Below are positions 1 through 7,199 of a stretch of 17,301 bases of DNA, one piece after another (position 1 is the first letter of the stretch; every line of letters begins with the position of its first letter). The translations under genes were made by a program, and so were the position numbers. Under the pieces are notes generated by a model. That model was not told where the DNA came from and made no database searches. It worked only from the letters and a program-made list of their open reading frames with translations. Origin of the DNA: Dehalococcoidia bacterium (GTDB lineage: Bacteria; Chloroflexota; Dehalococcoidia; UBA6926); the NCBI GenBank assembly GCA_029941095.1, contig JAPYRO010000009.1, positions 1 to 17,301 on the forward strand, read 5' to 3'.

Positions 1-120
1 AATTTCGGTCATAAAAAAAGCGCCATCATCATATCCAAGGTCATTTAGATGTTTACTATTTAATATGCTATCCACGCTAGGAAGATTACGGAAAGCCGTA
101 TTTTTTTCCTCGCTATTCAT
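1..120 (-). CDS. Possible N-terminal fragment of SelA (L-seryl-tRNA(Sec) selenium transferase), cut by the window edge
   Basis: A 40-codon reading frame runs leftward off the window from an ATG whose first base is at 120, with no stop. A strong ribosome site (GGGGGAA in mRNA sense) lies just upstream of the ATG. After about nine variable residues the peptide reads FRNLPSVDSIL, closely resembling the conserved start of the SelA N-terminal domain (pattern R-x-LPSVD-x-LL). SelA is the PLP enzyme that converts seryl-tRNA(Sec) to selenocysteinyl-tRNA(Sec). Only about a tenth of such a protein is visible, and the residues after the motif are less typical, so the name is tentative and no symbol is given. 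The gene diverges from coaE. I found no selenocysteine-type TGA extension in the other genes here. Confidence 0.45.
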   Translation of the reverse strand, partial: MNSEEKNTAFRNLPSVDSILNSKHLNDLGYDDGAFFMTEI

Positions 121-294
121 TAAATTCCCCCGATAATTTTGGTCTTATGGTGCTGTGCTTTAGTTTACTGGTGTAGACTAAATCTTATTACTTTTCTGAC
201 GTAATTCGTTTATTATAGATCTTCTCAGACAACTAAAGTAAGGAGCTATGATAACTTCACGCTTTACAGTGGTAAAGTACAATTAGGAGGATTA
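121..294. promoter_or_regulatory. Divergent intergenic region with shared -10-like sequence and coaE leader
   Basis: This gap separates the leftward selA-like gene from coaE. At 211-217 the sequence reads TATTAT on the plus strand and a perfect TATAAT (212-217) on the minus strand, so it could serve either gene. No convincing -35 box sits at the right distance for either. A 12-codon frame (ATG at 248, TAG at 284-286) is preceded by AGGAG and ends inside the GGAGG (286-290) that serves coaE. It could be a translated leader or chance. The GGAGG with 4-base spacing fixes the coaE start at 295. Confidence 0.3.
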
Positions 295-897
295 ATGCTA
301 GTAATTGGATTAACAGGTGGAATTGCAAGTGGAAAAACAACGGTTTCCGAACAACTTGATCGTTTGGGAGCCACAATTGTTAATGCTGATTTGGTAGGAC
401 ACCAAGCTTATCTGCCCGGAACAGATGCATGGAAGGACATAATTGCTACTTGGGGAGAAGATTTAGCAGATCCAGAAACCAAGGAAATTAACAGACAAAA
501 ATTAGGAGGGATTGTGTTCTCGGATCCCGAGCACCTTAAAACACTGAATTCTATTACTTGGCCTCGTATCTATGATATGGTTGACCAGATATTGGATGAT
601 CATCGATCAAACGATGTAAAAGTTGCTGTCTTGGAAGCTGCTATATTGATCGAAGCTGATTGGACTGCTCTAGTCGATGAAGTTTGGGTTACAGCGGCAC
701 CCGTTGAGGTTGCATCGGCCAGACTGCAAAAAAGGAATAATTTAACGGAGGAACAAGCTTTGCTAAGAATCAGCTCACAGTTATCTAATGAAGAGAGAGC
801 TAGTACTGCTGATGTGGTGATTGATACAACTCCTAGCTTGGAGGATGTAGAAGCAAAAGTTCTTGATGTTTGGTTGGAGCGTACCCAAAACGCTTAG
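295..897 (+). CDS. coaE: Dephospho-CoA kinase
   Basis: The enzyme phosphorylates the 3'-hydroxyl of the dephospho-CoA ribose with ATP, the last step of coenzyme A synthesis in the cytosol. The 200-residue product has the usual family length. The P-loop GGIASGKT is at residues 8-15, and a NADLVGH motif at about 30-36 matches the conserved region after the first strand (usually DAD). A lid-like segment and a C-terminal region with paired arginines (ARLQKRNN) follow. An adjacent GGAGG supports the ATG. The CbbQ-type ATPase gene begins 47 bases downstream on the same strand, so the two may share a transcript, although their functions have no obvious link. Nothing is missing from the active site as far as can be seen. 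Confidence 0.95.
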   Translation: MLVIGLTGGIASGKTTVSEQLDRLGATIVNADLVGHQAYLPGTDAWKDIIATWGEDLADPETKEINRQKLGGIVFSDPEHLKTLNSITWPRIYDMVDQILDDHRSNDVKVAVLEAAILIEADWTALVDEVWVTAAPVEVASARLQKRNNLTEEQALLRISSQLSNEERASTADVVIDTTPSLEDVEAKVLDVWLERTQNA

Positions 898-908
898 AAT
901 AACAAACG

Positions 909-924
909 ACAGTATTTTTACTGT
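909..924 (+). other. Small hairpin between coaE and the ATPase gene
   Basis: ACAGTA (909-914) and TACTGT (919-924) form a perfect 6-bp stem with a TTTT loop. It is AT-rich and has no following T-tract, so it is a poor intrinsic terminator. It lies 3 bases before the GGAGG (928-932) of the next gene, where it could tune translation. The 12-base spacing from that GGAGG to the ATG at 945 is longer than usual, and no other start codon fits in frame. Confidence 0.3.
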
Positions 925-944
925 ATTGGAGGATTAAAGTAATA

Positions 945-1856
945 ATGCCACAAAAATCAAATAGTTCGGTAGTAGATACAAATAGCGAACCTTATCATGC
1001 ATATGAAGTAGAAGAATTTACAATAGATGAGGAACCCTATTATCTTCCAATCCAAGATGAAATTGAAGTTTTTACGGCCGCATATGAGCAAAAGATACCA
1101 GTTTTGTTAAAAGGCCCCACTGGTTGTGGCAAAACCCGCTTCGTCGAATATATGGCTTGGCGCCTGGGGAAGCCCATGTCTACGGTTAGAAAAGGAAATA
1201 AGCAAAACCCCGACGTACAAGGAAAACCTTTAATTACGATAGCATCGCACGAAGACCTAACCGCAAGTGATCTTGTAGGTCGATTTTTGTTAGACGGAGA
1301 GCAAACCCGATGGGTAGATGGCCCTTTAACAAGAGCAGTGAAAGCAGGAGCTATTTGTTATTTAGATGAAGTAGTTGAAGCCAGAAAAGATACAACGGTT
1401 CTAATTCACCCTTTAACTGATCATAGAAGACTTTTGCCAGTTGAAAAACGAGGTCAAATCATAGAGGCTGCAGATGGATTCCTACTGGTAATATCGTACA
1501 ACCCCGGATATCAAAGTGCCTTGAAGGATTTGAAACAATCTACAAGACAAAGATTTATAGCGATGGAATTCGAATATCCTCCTAGAGAGCAAGAAGCAGC
1601 AATTGTACAAAAAGAGAGCGGTGTAGATAAGAAAAATGCTGATTTATTAGCGAGGCTGGCAGAAAAGGTAAGAAATCTTAAAGAACATGGATTGCAAGAA
1701 GGGGTTAGCACAAGACTACTTATATATGCGGGCAATTTAATTTCTAAAGGCATATCGCCCAGGAGAGCATGTGAGGCAGCGGTAGCCCAGGCTTTAAGTG
1801 ATGACCCTTCTGTTCAACGAAGCATAAACGAAATAATAACAAGCATTTTTGAGTAG
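945..1856 (+). CDS. MoxR-type AAA+ ATPase of the CbbQ/NirQ/NorQ/GpvN family
   Basis: This is a cytosolic AAA+ ATPase that, in known family members, forms a hexamer and works with a VWA-domain partner to activate or insert metal or cofactor into an enzyme (RubisCO for CbbQ, nitric oxide reductase for NorQ). The 303-residue protein has Walker A GPTGCGKT (57-64), the family signature HEDLTASDLVG (102-112), Walker B ICYLDE with the following VVEAR (137-147), sensor-1 SYNPGYQ (184-190) and arginine-finger candidates in STRQRF (199-204). The C-terminal 80 residues match the CbbQ C-terminal domain. Its stop codon is 9 bases before the VWA-protein gene, a typical ATPase/VWA pair. No RubisCO, nor or gas-vesicle gene is visible, so the client is unknown. 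The family assignment is sure; a specific name is not justified. Confidence 0.93.
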   Translation: MPQKSNSSVVDTNSEPYHAYEVEEFTIDEEPYYLPIQDEIEVFTAAYEQKIPVLLKGPTGCGKTRFVEYMAWRLGKPMSTVRKGNKQNPDVQGKPLITIASHEDLTASDLVGRFLLDGEQTRWVDGPLTRAVKAGAICYLDEVVEARKDTTVLIHPLTDHRRLLPVEKRGQIIEAADGFLLVISYNPGYQSALKDLKQSTRQRFIAMEFEYPPREQEAAIVQKESGVDKKNADLLARLAEKVRNLKEHGLQEGVSTRLLIYAGNLISKGISPRRACEAAVAQALSDDPSVQRSINEIITSIFE

Positions 1857-1865
1857 AGAATCTTT

Positions 1866-4800
1866 ATGCCATATACCTCACAAGAAGAACAGATAGAAGC
1901 TCTTTCTCAAGAGATTCAAGCTCTTCCGGTTTCCGTTTCACAGATTTTTAGTCAGGTGAATGGGGAAGCACAAAAACGGTTTATAGATGTAGAGAATTAT
2001 TTATTGTGGTTGCAAGATGCTTTAGAAATTTCAAGATCTTCTTTTCGAGCATGGGAGGCAACCGCAGAATATTTTCGTGCAACTATTGAAATTCTGAATA
2101 ATATTGATAAACAAGAAGAATTTGCTTTATGGGCTGAAGGAGGTAAACGCCTCTGTTCCACTTCGGCTCCTATAGCTGCCTCTTATTTTAAATCATCAGA
2201 GGCTTTCCTAAATGAACATAATATGAATGATTTGAAACAGTGGATAAACGCTGGAGAATCTCTTTATCATGGCACATGGAAATCCGGTGCCCTTGCAACA
2301 AAATTTTTTGAAACCTCCCCTTCTTTATTACTCGAGTTCACCATAGAACGTTTACTGCAATATGTTGCGATTCTGGACAGTGTCGCAGGGAATTCTAGCG
2401 AAATGGCGGAAGAATGTCTTTTACTTGCAAGAGAGTCTTTTTCTTTAGTAGAGAAAGAATCGACAGAAGGTTATCTTAAGCTCTTGAGTTCTACTGTTAA
2501 TAATAACTGGAAGTATACGAAAGATACTCAAAGATCAGCGGCATTGGCTCTTCCTAGAATAGCTAGACATGAAAGAGCTCGATATATGGACCTTGCGGCA
2601 AAAATGGCAGATGAGAGAGGTAAACGTTACCTTATCTTTTTAAACGAAGGATCTAAATCTTTTGGTGAAGTAACATATGATGTCCATACGAAAATGTTAG
2701 ATATGTTTGAAAACCTGTATTCTATTTCTCCTGAAGCTGCTGTTGAATTTGTACACTCTTGCCCCGAAATAATTAGAAGAGTTGGAATTAGCAATATTGA
2801 TAAATGGTATGAATCAGGCTTGCCGATGCTTCAGCAGAATGAAGCAGCAGGGCTAGGTTTTTTTAGATTAGAATCTGCTAGGGGAGAGTCGCTTATAGAT
2901 CAAATTTCAGCGACAGTTAATCTAGAGGATATTGCTCCTATATTACAGATGTATGCTCGAGGATTGACCGGTGGTGACATGCAACTTCGTTCTGTTACTG
3001 AATTGAAAGAGCGTACTCTTGGATGGGCGCGAGAGGAAAAGGCATCTACGGATGGCTCAAATATATTTTTACCTGATGAGATATCTTCTTTTCCTACTAA
3101 AAACGAAAATTTTTCTTGGTTTAAGGTTTTGTGTAGCCACCAAACTGGCCATCTAGAGTTTATGAGTTTTAACTTTGATTTTGAAAAAGAAGGAAATGTT
3201 TTTGGAATAAAACGAGTGGTTACTGAAGCTGCGAAATTAGAAACTGACGAGGACTCTGTAGCACTAGTTTTATCGGAATTTGAAAGATTTTTTGATTTAT
3301 TCCCGCAGAGGAAATTATCTTCAGATATATATCAAGCTTTGGAAGACGCGCGGATTGATCATTTAACTCGGCAATCCTATGCGGGATTGAGAGATCCCTA
3401 TAGGCTCGTGCAAGGCGCTGCTACCATGGGTCGCCCTTCTCCCCAGAATCTGCCTTTGAGAGAAGCGCTTGTTGAATTACTTATTAGAATGACTTTACTG
3501 GAAAGAGATGCAACAATACCCGTTCCTCGGAATCTTAGAAGTGTAGTTAATAACATGGCTGCGACTTTGGATAAGTTAATGGATCTAAACGCCTTGCCAG
3601 AAGACACTGCTGAGGCATGCTTGATTATATATAAACTACTGATCAAAGTACCCAATACTCCTCCTCCAACAGATATGGATTGGGATGAGACACAGATTGG
3701 AGAATTGAGTGAAGATGGCACCAGTGAAATACAAGAAGCTGATAGCGCTTCAGTAGGTGGACAGGATATGGTCCCAGGGTCTGGTACAGAGGACGATGTA
3801 GAGTATAAACCTGCTGAGGATGTAGATTACAGGGGAGATTTTAAACCTGAACTAGTTCAAACGTTGGCTAATTTGAGGAAAGGGCAACAACAAACGGATG
3901 AAATGACAAAATCACCTCCTTTGACAGAAGAAATGATTAAGCAACTCCTGGAAAAGAGTGCCGAAATAGATTTATCTAGTGTTGTTGATGGAAACATTGA
4001 TGATCCTTCAGGATTATTTATATCAAGCCTCATGAGTGAATCTATCGAAGGGCCCGATGCTGAATTTAAGGACGAAAGTGGACCAGGTGGAATTGGTAAG
4101 GAGGAAGTCGAATCCGAAGAAGAATTAGCTGAACAACCTCAAACATCTTTGTATAGCGAATGGGATTTTGTCGCGTTAGATTACAAGCCAAACTGGTGCA
4201 GAATCCATGAGTCGGTGATTGCTGAAGGCTCCATTGATTTTTACCAGGAAACTGTGGATAAATATGCTGGACTGATTAATGAAGTGAGGCGCCAGTTTGA
4301 AATGATGGTTCCTGAGACTTATCGCAAGGAGAAGCGTTTACCTGACGGAGAGGAATTCGACCTTGATGCGGCGATAGAATATGTTGTTGAGAAGCGTGCC
4401 GGGGCAGCACCTGACGAAAAAATATATTGGAGGCGTAACAAGACGCAACGAGATGTTGCTGTAATATTCCTTTTGGATATGAGTGCATCAACCGCTGAAG
4501 CCATTGACGAGAAAGAGCTCAAGGCACTTAATGACGACGACGACGATGTCCCTGAAGATCCAAAACAGTATTTATATTGGCTAAAGTCTAGGCGCGAAAA
4601 AGCTAACAGAAGTTACCGAAGGATTATCGATCTTGAAAAAGAATCTACTGTTCTACTTATAAGAGCATTGGAGACTATAGGAGATACATACGGTATCTAT
4701 GGATTTTCTGGATATGGTAGAGACAATGTTGAATTTTATACAGTTAAAGATCTAGAAGAACCTTTTTCAGATAAAGTCCAAAGAAGGATTGATGGAATAA

Positions 4801-5144
4801 ATCCACTGCATGCGACTCGAATGGGTCCAGCGATTAGGCATGCAGCAGAAAAACTTGATTCCGTAGAAGCTAAGACAAAAGTCCTTTTTCTTATATCTGA
4901 TGGTAGACCACAAGATCGTGGCTATAGTCGAGAAGGGGCTGAAAAAGAATACGCTGTGCAAGATACGCATATGGCTCTCTTAGAAACAAAATCTAAAGGA
5001 ATAATTCCGTTTCTTTTAACAGTTGATAGGGCCGGCCACGATTATATGAAAGAAATGTGTGGAGATCTACCTTACGAAGTACTTGCAGACATAAATCTTT
5101 TACCAAAAAGACTCCCCCAACTCTATAGTCGACTAACACTTTAG
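1866..5144 (+). CDS. Large NorD/CbbO-like protein with C-terminal von Willebrand factor A domain
   Basis: This is the expected partner of the upstream CbbQ-type ATPase. The 1092-residue product is much longer than NorD (about 600-650) or CbbO (about 750-800). Residues 1-598 are mostly helical and lack a recognisable catalytic motif; they may be a helical-repeat scaffold. Residues about 599-760 are a very acidic, probably disordered linker. A block near 760-780 (EWDF...YKPNWCR) matches the conserved segment preceding the VWA domain in NorD. The VWA domain has a complete metal-ion-dependent adhesion site: DMSAS (D871, S873, S875), T984 in ATRMG and D1012 in SDGRPQD. Between the first MIDAS motif and the next helix is an insert of about 45 residues with five consecutive Asp. 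The C-terminus LPKRLPQLYSRLTL is the classic NorD/CbbO ending. No signal peptide or membrane helix is seen. The client is not encoded nearby. Confidence 0.88.
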   Translation: MPYTSQEEQIEALSQEIQALPVSVSQIFSQVNGEAQKRFIDVENYLLWLQDALEISRSSFRAWEATAEYFRATIEILNNIDKQEEFALWAEGGKRLCSTSAPIAASYFKSSEAFLNEHNMNDLKQWINAGESLYHGTWKSGALATKFFETSPSLLLEFTIERLLQYVAILDSVAGNSSEMAEECLLLARESFSLVEKESTEGYLKLLSSTVNNNWKYTKDTQRSAALALPRIARHERARYMDLAAKMADERGKRYLIFLNEGSKSFGEVTYDVHTKMLDMFENLYSISPEAAVEFVHSCPEIIRRVGISNIDKWYESGLPMLQQNEAAGLGFFRLESARGESLIDQISATVNLEDIAPILQMYARGLTGGDMQLRSVTELKERTLGWAREEKASTDGSNIFLPDEISSFPTKNENFSWFKVLCSHQTGHLEFMSFNFDFEKEGNVFGIKRVVTEAAKLETDEDSVALVLSEFERFFDLFPQRKLSSDIYQALEDARIDHLTRQSYAGLRDPYRLVQGAATMGRPSPQNLPLREALVELLIRMTLLERDATIPVPRNLRSVVNNMAATLDKLMDLNALPEDTAEACLIIYKLLIKVPNTPPPTDMDWDETQIGELSEDGTSEIQEADSASVGGQDMVPGSGTEDDVEYKPAEDVDYRGDFKPELVQTLANLRKGQQQTDEMTKSPPLTEEMIKQLLEKSAEIDLSSVVDGNIDDPSGLFISSLMSESIEGPDAEFKDESGPGGIGKEEVESEEELAEQPQTSLYSEWDFVALDYKPNWCRIHESVIAEGSIDFYQETVDKYAGLINEVRRQFEMMVPETYRKEKRLPDGEEFDLDAAIEYVVEKRAGAAPDEKIYWRRNKTQRDVAVIFLLDMSASTAEAIDEKELKALNDDDDDVPEDPKQYLYWLKSRREKANRSYRRIIDLEKESTVLLIRALETIGDTYGIYGFSGYGRDNVEFYTVKDLEEPFSDKVQRRIDGINPLHATRMGPAIRHAAEKLDSVEAKTKVLFLISDGRPQDRGYSREGAEKEYAVQDTHMALLETKSKGIIPFLLTVDRAGHDYMKEMCGDLPYEVLADINLLPKRLPQLYSRLTL

Positions 5145-5211
5145 GGGATCATACACACCTATTTATATTTCCAGTAGCAAATAATATCTATACACTGTAA
5201 ATAATCTAATA

Positions 5212-5222
5212 GGGAAATTCCC
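5212..5222. promoter_or_regulatory. Perfect palindrome upstream of the binding-protein gene
   Basis: GGGAAATTCCC is an 11-base perfect inverted repeat about a central A, 25 bases before the ATG at 5248. It lies between AT-rich, -10-like sequence (TAATCT at 5203-5208) and the ribosome site GGAG (5237-5240). Its centre is too tight for an RNA hairpin, so a protein-binding operator is the simpler reading. No regulator is encoded close by and no second copy was noticed, so this is only suggestive. Confidence 0.3.
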
Positions 5223-5247
5223 CCACCATGATTTCTGGAGATATAAC

Positions 5248-6180
5248 ATGAAATATATTGTTGCTCAACCGGATTTGGTTTCAAACTCTTATTTTCCTGC
5301 TTTAGCTGCTGTAGAGCTTGGTTTTTTTCAGGACCAAGGAATCGATGCAGAGATACAGATGATTTCCCCCGTTCCAGATTCTTTTGCTGCATTAAGAGAT
5401 GGGAAATGCCACTTTGTTGCTGGGCCGGCCCATGCTGCTCTTTGGGCTTTCCCGCGATGGGAGGGAGCTAGAATACTTTGTGCTTTATCACAGGGTATGT
5501 ACTGGTTTTTAGTTGTAAGAAAAGATATAGATATAGAACCTGGGGATTTAACTGGCCTTAGTGGGTTAACACTTGCTGCCGCACCTGGACCTGATATGGG
5601 CTTCAGACAACTTCTAATTTCCGCAGGAATTGATGTAGAGAAAGAGAATATTTCTATAGGGCTGCCTCCCGGAGGGCTCATTCCTGGAACTTCTTTTGGT
5701 GTTTCTGCTGCAGAAGCTCTTATAGAAGGTAAAATTGATGGATTTTGGGCAAATGGGATGGGGGCAGAGGTTGCTATTACTAGCGGAATAGCAAAAAAGG
5801 TAATCGATGTCCGCAGAGGAGATGGTCCGAAAGAAGCTTTCTATTTTACCCAACCTTCTTTTACAACTAGCCAAAATGTCTTGGATGAAAACCCAGAAGT
5901 CGCAGCGGGAGCAGTTAGGGCGATAGTAAAAGCTCAGAAAGCCCTCAAAGATAATGTACAGCTTGCAGAAGAGGTAGGCGCAAAACTTTTTCCAGATAAA
6001 GAAGCCGCATTAATTACTAGACTCATCGAAAGAGACTTACCATATTATGATGCTAATATAAAAAATGAATTCATAAACGGAATGGTCACATTTGTAAGAA
6101 AGGCAGGTTTATTGGAAGGTGGCCCAGTAGATTATGCAGACATAGTGGCTACGGAATTTACAGATCTATGGAATGGATAA
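5248..6180 (+). CDS. NMT1/THI5-like (SsuA/TauA-type) substrate-binding protein without signal peptide
   Basis: The 310-residue protein has the type II periplasmic-binding fold seen in NMT1/THI5 and nitrate/sulfonate/taurine binding proteins. It has an N-terminal SNSYFPALAAVELGFFQDQGID segment, an ALRDGKCHFVAGP stretch resembling the usual 'G..D.....p' ligand-loop region, and a second-lobe AAEALIEGKIDGFWAN motif (about 152-167). It starts MKYIVAQPD with no hydrophobic signal and no lipobox, and no in-frame upstream extension is evident because the ribosome site GGAG lies 7 bases before the ATG. No permease or ATPase gene adjoins it. It may therefore be a cytosolic binding protein or an enzyme of THI5 type, or may have lost its export signal. 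The ligand cannot be told from sequence. It ends 8 bases from the convergent pfkA stop. Confidence 0.8.
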   Translation: MKYIVAQPDLVSNSYFPALAAVELGFFQDQGIDAEIQMISPVPDSFAALRDGKCHFVAGPAHAALWAFPRWEGARILCALSQGMYWFLVVRKDIDIEPGDLTGLSGLTLAAAPGPDMGFRQLLISAGIDVEKENISIGLPPGGLIPGTSFGVSAAEALIEGKIDGFWANGMGAEVAITSGIAKKVIDVRRGDGPKEAFYFTQPSFTTSQNVLDENPEVAAGAVRAIVKAQKALKDNVQLAEEVGAKLFPDKEAALITRLIERDLPYYDANIKNEFINGMVTFVRKAGLLEGGPVDYADIVATEFTDLWNG

Positions 6181-6188
6181 CTGCCTAA

Positions 6189-7172
6189 CTAGGTGGTTCC
6201 TACCGTGTGTAATAAATGTAGAAGGTCTTTTGGTAGTTCTCTTTCCATCGATTCTAGTTCATCAAGAGGTGTAAAGACTATATTGTTGTTTATTTCCCCA
6301 ACTAGATGTGGCAAGGCCCCTGTTCCAAGGCCTTCTACAGCTGCTGCTCCAAGTATAGTGCCTAGTACTCTATCATTTGAACTAGGTGTGCCTCCCCTCT
6401 GAAGATGGCCTAAAACCGTAACTCTATAATCAAATTCGACCCTTTCACCTAGTTGTTTTGTAACTCTTTCGGCCACGCTAAACGCACCCCCGGCTTCCTC
6501 CCCTTCAGCCACTACAACTACGAAACTACTTTTGCCTGCCTTGTGCCCTGCAATAACACGTTTACATAAGGCTTCTAAGTCTTCTTTTTCCTCTGGAATA
6601 AAAATAGCGTCAGCTCCGCCTGACAACCCTGCGTATAAGGCTATATACCCTCTAGATCGACCCATTACTTCGACAAAAAATATTCTCCCGCTTGATTCAG
6701 CAGTGTCTCGAATTCGGTCTATAGCTTCCATAGCTCCATTTACCGCTGTATCGAATCCAACGCTAAAGTCGGTTCCTGGAATATCGTTATCGATGCTTGC
6801 TGGGATTACCACAGTAGGTATCTCGTATTCTTTATGAAATATTAACGCGGCTTCAGCGGTTCCTTGGCCTCCAATCAATATTAGACCTTCGACGGAATGT
6901 GACTTCAAGTTTTCCGCTGCTGTTTTTCTTCCTTCTTTCGACTCGAACTCTATGGATCTAGAGGTCCCAAGCATTGTTCCGCCGCGCTGGAGTATGTTTG
7001 TTACTGAACGAGCGTGAAGTCTTTGGAAGTCTCCACTTACTAAGCCAGAGAATCCATTTTTTGCCCCATACACTTGGAGGCCTGATGCTAATGCAGCACG
7101 AACAGACGCTCTAATCGCAGCATTCATTCCAGGGGCATCCCCTCCACTTGTAAGTACTGCTATGGTTTCCAT
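6189..7172 (-). CDS. pfkA: 6-phosphofructokinase, PfkA family, with altered metal-binding motif
   Basis: The protein phosphorylates fructose 6-phosphate to the 1,6-bisphosphate, the committing step of glycolysis. The 327-residue length is that of E. coli PfkA. Present are the SGGDAPGMN phosphate loop (9-17), TSR at 70-72, the catalytic SIDND with D128 as the base, MGRSRG (170-175) for substrate, and the C-terminal HLQRGGTPS motif. The normally GGDGS/T motif reads GGQGT (101-105), placing Gln at the Mg-binding Asp103 of E. coli. The site that is Gly124 in ATP enzymes and Lys in pyrophosphate enzymes is Ala125 here. The Ala argues against a classic pyrophosphate-dependent enzyme, but the phosphoryl donor is uncertain. 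The gene lies 27 bases downstream of cinA on the same strand and probably shares its transcript. The ribosome site is weak (AGAGAG). Confidence 0.92.
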   Translation of the reverse strand: METIAVLTSGGDAPGMNAAIRASVRAALASGLQVYGAKNGFSGLVSGDFQRLHARSVTNILQRGGTMLGTSRSIEFESKEGRKTAAENLKSHSVEGLILIGGQGTAEAALIFHKEYEIPTVVIPASIDNDIPGTDFSVGFDTAVNGAMEAIDRIRDTAESSGRIFFVEVMGRSRGYIALYAGLSGGADAIFIPEEKEDLEALCKRVIAGHKAGKSSFVVVVAEGEEAGGAFSVAERVTKQLGERVEFDYRVTVLGHLQRGGTPSSNDRVLGTILGAAAVEGLGTGALPHLVGEINNNIVFTPLDELESMERELPKDLLHLLHTVGTT

Positions 7173-7199
7173 ATATTTAACATCTCTCTTGGTCTAATT

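Noticed and set aside
3398..3721. 107-codon minus-strand frame inside the NorD-like gene
   Set aside because: It lies wholly within the strongly supported VWA-protein gene, resembles no family and is low in complexity; an overlap artefact.
5328..5681. 117-codon minus-strand frame opposite the binding-protein gene
   Set aside because: The plus-strand frame has a coherent fold and a ribosome site; this one shows no recognisable domain.
295..6180. Gas-vesicle, RubisCO or nitric-oxide-reductase operon around the CbbQ-type ATPase
   Set aside because: No gvp, rbc/cbb or nor structural gene is present on either side within the window.
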